This document shows positions 44,386 to 52,452 of a stretch of DNA of 64,000 nt, one piece after another (the first letter of the stretch is position 1; every line of letters starts with the position of its first letter). The notes under the pieces are model-generated. The model was given only the letters and a program-made list of their open reading frames with translations. It was not told where the DNA came from and ran no database searches. This stretch comes from Aquirufa nivalisilvae. GTDB taxonomy: Bacteria > Bacteroidota > Bacteroidia > Cytophagales > Spirosomataceae. The DNA lies in the NCBI RefSeq assembly GCF_004307455.1, contig NZ_SEWX01000005.1:186001-250000 (forward strand), read 5' to 3'. A program made the position numbers and the translations under genes.

Positions 44386-46277
44386 GGTTTTAAGGCCCAT
44401 TCCATCAATTTCTTAGCTGCTGGGAAGTTTTCGTATTCCAATGGTATACGACGATTGTTCGTGTATTCATTGTAAATCCAAGGATCACCTAAAGCAAATA
44501 CTTTTCCTTTACCTACATGAGCCATAGCCATTACACAATAACCTTGTAGATCTTCTAAGGATTTGGCAGGACCAGAAAGCTTGATTGTTGAAATCTCTTT
44601 GATGTAGATTTTTTTCAATCCTTTGAAAACAGGATTATTGGCTGATATATTTAAGGTGCCTTGATGCCAGTTTTTACCTTGAACCATGTTTAAGTTAGGA
44701 CCCACAAACTCCATTCCAAACCTTTTAGCTAAGGTATTGAATTTCGGTATTTCGCAATTAGTTGTATCATTAGCCAAGAGAATTAATGTTCCACCAGCTT
44801 TTACCCATTTCTCGATTTCATCCGCATCTTGGGTACGCATGTAATTAGGTTTTGCTGTTTCTTTTTGGCTATCTGGATCTACGATGATGTAAACTTGGGC
44901 CCCAGCTAAGTTTTTCACAGTAGGAGCTTGAGTTAAACTATCAATTTTAGCACCCAATTGCTCCGTCTGAACTCCTAATAATTGAAATCCCGAATCTTTT
45001 CTATCTTCCCAAGTATAATGGAATCGCTCTATGTTGCCTTGTTTATTTTTACGGAATTCATGATTGAAATAATAATCTAAAACCACCTTTTTACCTTTTC
45101 CAATACCTAATTCTTTAGCAATTTCCATTTCCAAAGAGGCCATTATGAAAGGACCTGCGCCTTTTAAATCATCTGTTTTTAAAGGCTCCGACATATAATA
45201 AGCAAAACTACCATCTCGGTAAGGTGTGCCACCTAATCCACCCACGCTCACTGTTTTCTCCAAATGAATATAACCTTGAGCATCTTTGGTGATGAATTTT
45301 TCTAGGATAGAAGTATAAGCCTTTTGAGATGCAGCCAAATAAGAGGAGGGAAGATAGCCCTTGCGAACCCCCTTCGCAAAGGCGTATACGTACATATTGG
45401 CACAGGATGCCTCTAGGTAATTCCCTTTTTGAGTACCTAATATGGGTAATTGGTACCAAAGTCCAGTAGATTGATCTTGCACTTTTACAAGCGCAGCACT
45501 TAATTCATTCAATTGCTTAATCAGCATATTTCTTTTAGGATGTTGCAAAGGAAAATAGTCCAATACATCCACTAAAGCCATCGCATACCAGCCCATGGCC
45601 CTTCCCCAAAAATTAGGAGATAATCCTGTCTGTTTACTTGCCCAAGCTTGCTTGCGCTCATGGTCATAAGCATGATATAAAAGTCCCGTTTTAGGGTCTT
45701 TGGCATTTTTATACATCAGTTGAAACTGAAGAGCAATATCATCCCAATTGTTTTCATGGAAAACATGACTGTATTCGGCATAAAATGGCTCTAACATGTA
45801 TAAACCATCCAACCACATTTGGTCTGCATAGCGATCTTTATGCCAAAATCCTCCCTCTTTCGTTCTAGGCTGTTTGCTGATTTGTAAGCGTAATTGCTCT
45901 GCTGCAATTTTGTATTTATCTTCTCCTATTTCCTGATAAAGAGAAAGTAGTAGTCTGCCTGTGGTGATATTATCAGAGTTGAACTCAGAAAACTTGTACG
46001 TGCGAATATCTCCTTTCTCGTTGATAAAACTATTGATATTTTTCTGAATGTATTGAAAGTAAGAAGCGTCACCGGTTCTTTGATGAACTTGTTCAAGCGC
46101 CTTTAGGAATAAGCCTTGTTCATAATCCCAAGTAGCGGGCTTCCCAATTTTAACCTGGATGGAATCTTGATGTGTATGCATCAAAGATTGTGCCATTTGA
46201 GTAGAGTATGGAGTGTTTTGTGCCCAAGCTGGAGCTAGTAAACAATAGCTAAGAATACCTAAAAGCGCTTTTTTCAT
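44382..46277 (-). CDS. GH105 unsaturated rhamnogalacturonyl hydrolase with extra C-terminal domain
   Basis: The 631-residue secreted enzyme (signal peptide MKKALLGILSYCLLAPAWAQ) has an N-terminal alpha/alpha barrel (about 25-375). The catalytic Asp157 lies in QMWLDGLYM, and conserved GRAMGWYAMALVDVL follows. GH105 enzymes remove unsaturated galacturonic acid from rhamnogalacturonan or related oligosaccharides. The C-terminal ~230 residues (from about 400) form a second domain with a Rossmann-like VYIIVDPD...WVKAGGTLILLAND stretch, resembling DUF4350 or a glutamine-amidotransferase-like unit of unknown role. It lies 2 bp after kduI, which acts on the product. Confidence 0.88.
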   Translation of the reverse strand: MKKALLGILSYCLLAPAWAQNTPYSTQMAQSLMHTHQDSIQVKIGKPATWDYEQGLFLKALEQVHQRTGDASYFQYIQKNINSFINEKGDIRTYKFSEFNSDNITTGRLLLSLYQEIGEDKYKIAAEQLRLQISKQPRTKEGGFWHKDRYADQMWLDGLYMLEPFYAEYSHVFHENNWDDIALQFQLMYKNAKDPKTGLLYHAYDHERKQAWASKQTGLSPNFWGRAMGWYAMALVDVLDYFPLQHPKRNMLIKQLNELSAALVKVQDQSTGLWYQLPILGTQKGNYLEASCANMYVYAFAKGVRKGYLPSSYLAASQKAYTSILEKFITKDAQGYIHLEKTVSVGGLGGTPYRDGSFAYYMSEPLKTDDLKGAGPFIMASLEMEIAKELGIGKGKKVVLDYYFNHEFRKNKQGNIERFHYTWEDRKDSGFQLLGVQTEQLGAKIDSLTQAPTVKNLAGAQVYIIVDPDSQKETAKPNYMRTQDADEIEKWVKAGGTLILLANDTTNCEIPKFNTLAKRFGMEFVGPNLNMVQGKNWHQGTLNISANNPVFKGLKKIYIKEISTIKLSGPAKSLEDLQGYCVMAMAHVGKGKVFALGDPWIYNEYTNNRRIPLEYENFPAAKKLMEWALKP

Positions 46278-46279
46278 AT

Positions 46280-47110
46280 TTAACGTAGTTCAGTAATTTC
46301 AGAAAAATCCATGTCAGTATAATCTTTATTTTCACCAGCCATACCCCAAATAAAGGAATAGTTTTGAGTACCTGCGCCGCTATGAATTGACCATGGTGGG
46401 GAAATCACAGCTTGATGATTTTGAACCCAGATATGTTTCGTTTCTTTGGTTTCACCCATTAAATGTAAAACAGCTTGACCAGGTTTTACATCAAAGTATA
46501 AATAGGCTTCCATTCTACGGTCATGCACGTGAGCAGGCATGGTATTCCAGATAGAGCCAGGTTCTAAAATGGTTAAGCCCATGACCAATTGACAAGATTG
46601 TATCCCATCATGGTGAATGTATTTGTAAATGGTTCTATGATTGGAATTCTCCAATGAACCCACATTGACTGTCACCACATTTTCTCGGTCTAATTTTTCA
46701 TTAGGGTAGGTGGCATGTGCAGGTGAAGAAAGTAAATAGAACTGGGCAGGCTCGTTGGCTGAGACAGAACTAAAACTTACGTCTTGTGTTCCTTTACCTA
46801 GGTACACGGCACTTAATTTAGATATTTCGAAGTTTTGTCCATCCGCTTTCACGATTCCTGGTCCACCTACATTGATAATTCCCAATTCTCTGCGTTCAAG
46901 GAAAAAATTGGCCTTTAATTTTTCAGGGTTAGGCAATTTGATATCACCCAATACAGGCATTGCACCACCAATGATCATGCGGTCATATATGGTGTAAGTA
47001 AGGTGAATTTGATTTGCTTCAAATATATTTTCAACCAAAAACTGGTCCCTTAATTCTTGATTAGTAAAGGTGGATACTTCTTTTCTACTCGCCTCAAATC
47101 GATAGTTCAT
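46280..47110 (-). CDS. kduI: 5-dehydro-4-deoxy-D-glucuronate isomerase KduI
   Basis: KduI isomerises 4-deoxy-5-keto-uronate (DKI) to DKII in pectin and glycosaminoglycan catabolism. The 276-residue protein has the cupin zinc site AHVHDRRMEAYLYFD with His194, His196 and Glu201, and a fourth histidine near 243 (PWSIHSGAGT). It is the first gene of a two-gene operon with GH105. Later pathway genes (kduD, kdgK, kdgA) are not in the window. Confidence 0.95.
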   Translation of the reverse strand: MNYRFEASRKEVSTFTNQELRDQFLVENIFEANQIHLTYTIYDRMIIGGAMPVLGDIKLPNPEKLKANFFLERRELGIINVGGPGIVKADGQNFEISKLSAVYLGKGTQDVSFSSVSANEPAQFYLLSSPAHATYPNEKLDRENVVTVNVGSLENSNHRTIYKYIHHDGIQSCQLVMGLTILEPGSIWNTMPAHVHDRRMEAYLYFDVKPGQAVLHLMGETKETKHIWVQNHQAVISPPWSIHSGAGTQNYSFIWGMAGENKDYTDMDFSEITELR

Positions 47111-47135
47111 GTGATTAATTTTAGTTTAGAAAGAG

Positions 47136-48047
47136 ATGACAGAAGATATTCTACTCAAATTGCAGCTATCTTTAGGCGCAATTTCTAATGGCATGATGGT
47201 ATATCCTATTAATTTCTATGATGATGTGTCCTCTTTTTTTAGGGAAATCGAGTTAACGGTAGAAATAGTTAAAGATAGTAGTCCTAGCACCCTGTATTTG
47301 CCAGAGCTTTCAATTTATGTTCAATGTATCTCTTTGGCCGATTACCAAGTAATGAAGAAAAATACAGATACATTAACCTGGCAAAAACAGTATGTAGAGC
47401 AAACAGGTGGATCAAAAGAATGGATTAGAATTTGGGAAGATATTTGGTACAAGCATTTCGAATGGATTAAGAAATATTTTCAATACCGTAAATTAGGCTA
47501 TAAGTCCATTTTTGCTCGAGATTTACGGGTTGTTCCTATTGCTAAAGATATAGCCAATACATTTTTAGAAGCAGAGCATCTATTAGGTAAAGTACAAGCT
47601 AAAAGTTTTTATGGTTTAGTGGTACCGCTGCATCGTCAATTTCGGAATATATCAAGTGAATACTTTTTGGGAGAGCAAAAATTGGTGGGAGTGGCTGCCT
47701 TTGCAAAACCCATGCTGATGAAGGAAAAAGGTTTTGAAGGAAAACTTTCAGGTGAGCTAATTCGCTTTTGTTCTATTTTAGGAACACGTATTGTCGGCGG
47801 ATTGAGTAAGATGATTCAATATTATCAGCAAGAAGAAAAGGTGGATAATATCATGACCTACATCGATTTGGAATGGAATAGGGGCGAAGGTTATCAATCG
47901 ATTGGATTTCAAGAAGTCCAGTTGACTAAGCCTATTTTATATAACATAAACGACCAAGGAGACCGAGTCATTTGTCGTTCTTGGGATGAGGCGACCGTTT
48001 GTACTGCAGGAAATAAAAAACTACGCATCTATTTTCCAGAAAATTGA
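47136..48047 (+). CDS. Conserved hypothetical protein with endonuclease-associated-like C-terminal region
   Basis: I do not recognise a named family with certainty. The 303-residue protein is soluble, rich in aromatic and basic residues. Its C-terminal part has the pattern SGELIRFCSILGTRIVGGLSKMIQYY (two pieces, about 225-250), then MTYIDLEWNRGEGYQSIGF. That pattern, with VVGG/SKL-like words and an order of Asp-x3-Trp, recalls the domain seen after homing or phage endonucleases that handle DNA. The gene lies 45 bp upstream of miaA on the same strand and divergent from kduI. Confidence 0.6.
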   Translation: MTEDILLKLQLSLGAISNGMMVYPINFYDDVSSFFREIELTVEIVKDSSPSTLYLPELSIYVQCISLADYQVMKKNTDTLTWQKQYVEQTGGSKEWIRIWEDIWYKHFEWIKKYFQYRKLGYKSIFARDLRVVPIAKDIANTFLEAEHLLGKVQAKSFYGLVVPLHRQFRNISSEYFLGEQKLVGVAAFAKPMLMKEKGFEGKLSGELIRFCSILGTRIVGGLSKMIQYYQQEEKVDNIMTYIDLEWNRGEGYQSIGFQEVQLTKPILYNINDQGDRVICRSWDEATVCTAGNKKLRIYFPEN

Positions 48048-48092
48048 CGCAATTTTGTGCAAGAATCCTTGCCAATTGATTATCTGATTTTT

Positions 48093-48899
48093 ATGTCACT
48101 TCCACTTATTACTATTCTTGGACCTACGGCTAGTGGCAAGACTGCTTTGGCAGTAGAATTAGCTAGGAAAATCGGAGGAGAAATAATTTCAGCCGATTCT
48201 AGGCAATTGTATCGTCGTTTGGATATTGGAACTGGAAAAGATTTATTGGAATATGGGCAAGACGAAAATGTCGTCCCTTACCATCTAATCGATATTTTAG
48301 AAGTAGGAGATCCATATTCTGTGGCGCATTTTCAGAAGGATACTTTTGATGCATTAAAAGTCATTGATGATCATAAGAAATATCCCATTTTATGCGGGGG
48401 TACGGGCTTGTACATCGACGCAGTTTTGGCTAGCTATCAATTTTCTAGCCCTCCTCCATTTTTAGATTCACCTCTGAAATTGGATCGTTCAAGCATCGTT
48501 TTTGGATTACAGCCTTCATGGGATACAAGAAGAACAAATTGCTCGAAACGACTATTTCAGCGCTTAGATGAAGGGATGATACAAGAGGTTGAGAATCTGC
48601 TAAATGAGGGTGTCAAGCCAGCCGATTTACGTTGGTTAGGACTGGAGTATAAATGGTTAACTGATTATGTAGAAAAGAAAATTAGTCGAGATGAACTGGA
48701 AAGAGGACTAGAAGTAGCCATTCATCAGTTTGCTAAAAGGCAAATGACTTTTTTCCGTAAAATGGAACGTTCAGGTATTGATATTCAATGGATTCCTGAA
48801 AATTTAACGCGGTCAGAAGCAGTCGATTGGATGATTTCTCAATTAATTTTTAAGGATTTTTTGTCAAAGGACTTGCTTAAAATCGAAAAAAGGCCTTAA
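48093..48899 (+). CDS. miaA: tRNA dimethylallyltransferase MiaA, short form
   Basis: MiaA transfers dimethylallyl to A37 of tRNAs reading U-starting codons. The P-loop GPTASGKT (10-17), the DSRQLYRRLDIGTGK segment, GGTGLYI and the final AIHQFAKRQMTFFRKM are all present. From the ATG at 48093 it has only 268 residues against about 300-316 in typical members. The missing ~50 residues fall after GGTGLYI, where other MiaA proteins have the insertion domain with DPxxAxxIHPND and RALEV words. A GTG further upstream would add residues but not the missing part. The substrate tRNA-Ser(UGA) gene lies directly downstream. Confidence 0.87.
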   Translation: MSLPLITILGPTASGKTALAVELARKIGGEIISADSRQLYRRLDIGTGKDLLEYGQDENVVPYHLIDILEVGDPYSVAHFQKDTFDALKVIDDHKKYPILCGGTGLYIDAVLASYQFSSPPPFLDSPLKLDRSSIVFGLQPSWDTRRTNCSKRLFQRLDEGMIQEVENLLNEGVKPADLRWLGLEYKWLTDYVEKKISRDELERGLEVAIHQFAKRQMTFFRKMERSGIDIQWIPENLTRSEAVDWMISQLIFKDFLSKDLLKIEKRP

Positions 48900-48920
48900 T
48901 TTGCATTCTCAATTTGAGAC

Positions 48921-49008
48921 AGAGGGTTGTCAGAGTGGTCGATCGAGGCAGTCTTGAAAACTGTTGGCTGTTACAGGCCCGGGGGTTCGAATCCCTCACC
49001 CTCTACCA
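48921..49008 (+). tRNA. tRNA-Ser (anticodon TGA)
   Basis: The 88-nt gene (CCA included) folds as a class II tRNA. The acceptor AGAGGGT pairs with ACCCTCT, the anticodon arm GCAGT-CTTGAAA-ACTGT gives TGA at 48955-48957, a long variable arm with CTG/CAG pairing follows, and the T arm is GGGGG-TTCGAAT-CCCTC. Two points are unusual: the discriminator base is A rather than the G common in bacterial tRNA-Ser, and the D stem has an A-C mismatch. The CCA end is encoded. Confidence 0.95.
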
Positions 49009-49036
49009 AAAGCGCAAAGAAATTTGCGCTTTTTTT
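49008..49036 (+). terminator. Terminator of tRNA-Ser
   Basis: AAAAGCGCAAA pairs with TTTGCGCTTTT over 11 bases around a GAAA loop, followed by T residues. It begins right at the CCA end. Confidence 0.88.
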
Positions 49037-49194
49037 GTTTTAAAATCTTCAAATTGCCTGACATCATTGGTGGTTAATAACATTTCATCAATCCATCTTA
49101 TCCTTGTCTTTTTCGAATCTTAAGGGAAGGTAAATTATTCTTCATAATTGTTCTTCCTCCCAAGAAATTCATATTTATGTAGTATTTTCATTGC

Positions 49195-49866
49195 ATGAAA
49201 TTATACATTGTTCCTACACCCATTGGAAACTTAGAAGATATTACCTTAAGAGCTATTCGGATTTTAGGGGAAGTGGATGGTATTTTGGCTGAAGATACGC
49301 GTAATACGGGTCAACTATTGAAACATTTAAACATCAATAAGCCCTTATTTGCACACCATGCGCACAATGAACATGCTGGGGTTGCAGGAGTTATTAAGAT
49401 GTTATTAGCAGGGAAGTCGATGGCCTTAGTATCCGATGCAGGTACTCCAGGGATTTCAGACCCTGGTTTTTTATTGGTCAAAGCTTGTGTAGAACAAGGA
49501 ATAGAGGTGGAGACTTTACCGGGAGCCACAGCCTTTGTCCCAGCTTTAGTGAATTCAGGATTCCCTTGCGATCGATTTATTTTTGAAGGATTTTTGCCCC
49601 ACAAAAAAGGTCGTCAGACGCGTTGGAAAGCTATTGCTGAAGAAGATAAGACAGTTGTGCTATATGAATCTCCTCATCGAATTGTGAAAACGATGGAACA
49701 AGCTGTGGAGTTTTTAGGAGAAGCAAGGCAGGTTATGCTTGCAAGAGAATTATCTAAAATGCATGAGCAAATGATTCGAGGAACGGCGGCTGAAGTATTA
49801 TTGTATTTGAATCAACATCCTGATAAAGTTAGAGGCGAAATGGTTTTAATTATTGCTGGTAAATAA
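49195..49866 (+). CDS. rsmI: 16S rRNA (cytidine1402-2'-O)-methyltransferase RsmI
   Basis: RsmI methylates the ribose of C1402 in the decoding centre of 16S rRNA. The 223-residue SAM-dependent enzyme has the tetrapyrrole-methylase fold with PTPIGNLEDITLRA at the start, LVSDAGTPGISDPG (about 80-95), GATAFVPALV and the VVLYESPHR segment (about 155-165). Length is slightly below the ~280 of many homologs, as the usual C-terminal extension is missing. It is followed 6 bp later by the DUF4105 gene. Confidence 0.95.
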   Translation: MKLYIVPTPIGNLEDITLRAIRILGEVDGILAEDTRNTGQLLKHLNINKPLFAHHAHNEHAGVAGVIKMLLAGKSMALVSDAGTPGISDPGFLLVKACVEQGIEVETLPGATAFVPALVNSGFPCDRFIFEGFLPHKKGRQTRWKAIAEEDKTVVLYESPHRIVKTMEQAVEFLGEARQVMLARELSKMHEQMIRGTAAEVLLYLNQHPDKVRGEMVLIIAGK

Positions 49867-49872
49867 GCTTTT

Positions 49873-51021
49873 ATGAAGTATTTATATGTGTTGTTTCTGA
49901 GCTGTTTGATGAGCTCAACTTGGGCCCAAAATAGTCTAAGTTCACAATCGCGCGTGTCCTTGGTGACGATTGCTCCTGGTACAGAATTGTATTCCTATTT
50001 TGGACATACCCTAATTCGTGTATATGACCCAGCTACAGGTTTAGATAGGGCATATAGCTATGGTACATTTGATTTTCAAACTGAAAATTTTTATTGGAAA
50101 TTTTTAAAAGGCACTTTGCCCTATTCTTTGTCATACAACAATATGTCCGATGTGCTTAATTATTATTCACAGTACGAGAATCGAACACTAAGGGAACAGG
50201 TTTTAGCATTGAGTGAAGCTCAACGTAATCAAATATTTCAAGCTTTAGAAAAGAATTACCTGCCTGAAAACCGCTATTATCAATATAAGTTTTTCTATGA
50301 CAACTGCGCCACCCGTATTCGGGATATATTTGAGCAGGCTGCCCCAGGTGCATATCCATGGGATAAAATGACCCGCTTGGAAGGACTTTCTTATCGGGAT
50401 TGGATGAACCGATATTTGCCTACTACTGCTTGGGTTACTTTTGGGATGAACATGGCTTTGGGTTTACCTTCTGATGTAAAAGCCAATGCTTCTCAATCTT
50501 GTTATTTGCCTGATAATCTGGAAATAGCTACAGCTCAAGCAAGCTTCAATAATCAAAAATTGGTAGAAGCATCCTTGACCTTGTTCGAATCTCAGCCAAA
50601 TCCTATGACTGGTTTTGATCCCTTTGGACCTCTTCCTGTATTGCTGACATTATCGCTTGTTTTGGTGTTTTTATCCTTACGCTTTTCGCATAAGAAAGGC
50701 TTGCTCTTTGGCTTGGATATTGCTCTTTTTCTTATTTATGGATTATTCGGGATGTTGATATTCTTTTTGGCTACAGCTACCGATCATGAAGTGATGTCCT
50801 ATAATGTAAGTTGTTTGATATTATGGCCGATACATTTCCCCTTGGTCTTTTGGTTTGCTAAAAATGCAACTGGAGGATTTTGGCTCAAATACGTCAGATT
50901 GGCCTTTCTTGTCGCTTTTATTGCCAGCTTAATTTCAGGTTATCTCTTTTATGGCCTATTTATTATTGCCTTGCCCTTATTGATTCGTTTGTTCTTTTTA
51001 TCTCGTTTTTATTCCAAATAG
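49873..51021 (+). CDS. DUF4105 protein, Lnb-type lipoprotein N-acyltransferase-like
   Basis: The 382-residue protein has a signal peptide, then a periplasmic domain with GHTLIRVYD (His45) and FYDNCATRIRD (Cys145), which suggest a Cys/His catalytic centre. This is the DUF4105 domain, recently described in Bacteroides as Lnb, which N-acylates lipoproteins in place of Lnt. The C-terminal third has about five membrane helices. If it works as described for the family, it finishes maturation of the lipoproteins encoded in this window. The active-site assignment is inferred from conserved position. Confidence 0.8.
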   Translation: MKYLYVLFLSCLMSSTWAQNSLSSQSRVSLVTIAPGTELYSYFGHTLIRVYDPATGLDRAYSYGTFDFQTENFYWKFLKGTLPYSLSYNNMSDVLNYYSQYENRTLREQVLALSEAQRNQIFQALEKNYLPENRYYQYKFFYDNCATRIRDIFEQAAPGAYPWDKMTRLEGLSYRDWMNRYLPTTAWVTFGMNMALGLPSDVKANASQSCYLPDNLEIATAQASFNNQKLVEASLTLFESQPNPMTGFDPFGPLPVLLTLSLVLVFLSLRFSHKKGLLFGLDIALFLIYGLFGMLIFFLATATDHEVMSYNVSCLILWPIHFPLVFWFAKNATGGFWLKYVRLAFLVAFIASLISGYLFYGLFIIALPLLIRLFFLSRFYSK

Positions 51022-51025
51022 CTTC

Positions 51026-52042
51026 ATGAAAATCATTGAATTGAGAAGTGATACCTTCACTTTACCAACCCCAGGGATGCGCGATGCCATGTTTTCGGCA
51101 CCATTAGGGGATGATGTTTTTGGAGAAGATCCGAGTGTATTGGCTTTGGAGTCCAAATTGGCTAATATGTTCCATAAAGAAGCCGCTTTGTTTTGTCCAT
51201 CGGGAACGATGAGTAATCAAATGGCTATTTCGGCTACCGTTTCAAAAGGTCAGGAAGTGATTTGTGATGAGTTATCGCATATCTATTTATATGAAGGTGG
51301 AGGTATCATGGCCAATGCAGGTGCTTCTGTTAAATTATTGAAAGGGGATTTAGGACGTTTGACTAAATCTCAAATTGAAGCAGCTATTTCACCGGATGAT
51401 ATACATGCCTGTGAAAGTGCTATGGTGAGTTTGGAAAATACGGTGAACAAAGGAGGGGGAAGTGTTTACAGCAGTGAAAGCTTAGATGAAATTTCAAATT
51501 TTTGTAAGAAAAAAGAAATACCACTTCATTTAGATGGTGCACGCATATTTAATGCCATGGCTGTAACTGGTCAAATTCCATCTCAATTTGGGGCATGGTT
51601 TGATTCCATTTCGATTTGTTTGTCAAAAGGCTTGGGAGCACCTGTCGGGTCTGTTTTGGTTGGTAATGAAGCTTTTATTAAAAAAGCTAAGAGGATTAGA
51701 AAACGATTAGGTGGAGGTTGGCGACAAGCGGGAATGCTTGCTGCTGCGGGGATATTTGCATTAGATCACCAAGTGGAAAGACTTCAAGAAGACCACCAAA
51801 GAGCGAAAGCTATCTCGGAAATTTGTTCCACATTACCTTGGGTAGAATCAACATTACCTGTGGTTACGAATATCGTGATTGTTAAAATACGAGAAGGTTT
51901 AAATTCCACCATCAAAGTAGCTGAATTAGCTCAAAAAGGCATTAAATGTTCACCTTTTGGTACTGAATACATTCGGTTTGTTACTCATTTAGGGTTTGGT
52001 GATGAGGACTTAAGTCGTTTTGAAAAAGCCATCAAGTCATAG
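51026..52042 (+). CDS. PLP-dependent threonine aldolase (GntG/LtaE-type)
   Basis: The 338-residue enzyme cleaves beta-hydroxy amino acids such as threonine to glycine and acetaldehyde. It opens with ELRSDTFTLPTPGMRDAM and has GDDVFGEDPSV. The substrate/PLP-binding DGARIFNA lies near 173-180, and the Schiff-base lysine is in CLSKGLGAPVGS (about Lys201). It starts 4 bp after the DUF4105 gene, so the two may share a transcript. Confidence 0.93.
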   Translation: MKIIELRSDTFTLPTPGMRDAMFSAPLGDDVFGEDPSVLALESKLANMFHKEAALFCPSGTMSNQMAISATVSKGQEVICDELSHIYLYEGGGIMANAGASVKLLKGDLGRLTKSQIEAAISPDDIHACESAMVSLENTVNKGGGSVYSSESLDEISNFCKKKEIPLHLDGARIFNAMAVTGQIPSQFGAWFDSISICLSKGLGAPVGSVLVGNEAFIKKAKRIRKRLGGGWRQAGMLAAAGIFALDHQVERLQEDHQRAKAISEICSTLPWVESTLPVVTNIVIVKIREGLNSTIKVAELAQKGIKCSPFGTEYIRFVTHLGFGDEDLSRFEKAIKS

Positions 52043-52128
52043 TTCAATTCTTTTCTTTGGCATTGTTTAATTGATTGAGTAGAATTGTTGAATTATTGAC
52101 TTTTTTCAACAGTTAGATCCATTACAAT

Positions 52129-52443
52129 ATGCAAAGAAAGGCCCTTAAAATGTTTCTTCATCCAGGTAAAGAAGCTGAATATAAAAGAAGACATGATGAA
52201 ATATGGCCAGAATTGGCTGAATTATTGAAGTCTGTAGGTGTTCAAAATTATTCCATTTTCCTAGATCCTGAGACCCTAGTGCTTTTTGCATATTTAGAGG
52301 CAGAAGATTTAAGCCAATTAGATAATTTACCTCAATTACCCATCATGCAAAAGTGGTGGGCCTATATGGCAGATATCATGGAAAGTAATCCCGATAATTC
52401 TCCCAAATCCGTTGAAATTCCATCCGTTTTTTATTTAGCATAA
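52129..52443 (+). CDS. rhaM: L-rhamnose mutarotase RhaM
   Basis: RhaM interconverts alpha and beta L-rhamnose. The 104-residue protein matches the family in length and in the blocks MFLHPGKEAEYKRRHDEIWPEL, NYSIFLDPE and the final QKWWAYMADIM. It is 9 bp upstream of a GH88/105 gene, so its rhamnose probably comes from rhamnogalacturonan breakdown. Isomerase, kinase and aldolase genes for rhamnose are not in the window. Confidence 0.93.
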   Translation: MQRKALKMFLHPGKEAEYKRRHDEIWPELAELLKSVGVQNYSIFLDPETLVLFAYLEAEDLSQLDNLPQLPIMQKWWAYMADIMESNPDNSPKSVEIPSVFYLA

Positions 52444-52452
52444 TCACTTCAG

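Noticed and set aside
48914-49123. Open reading frame covering the tRNA-Ser gene
   Set aside because: It runs through the tRNA and its terminator, so it is not a protein gene.
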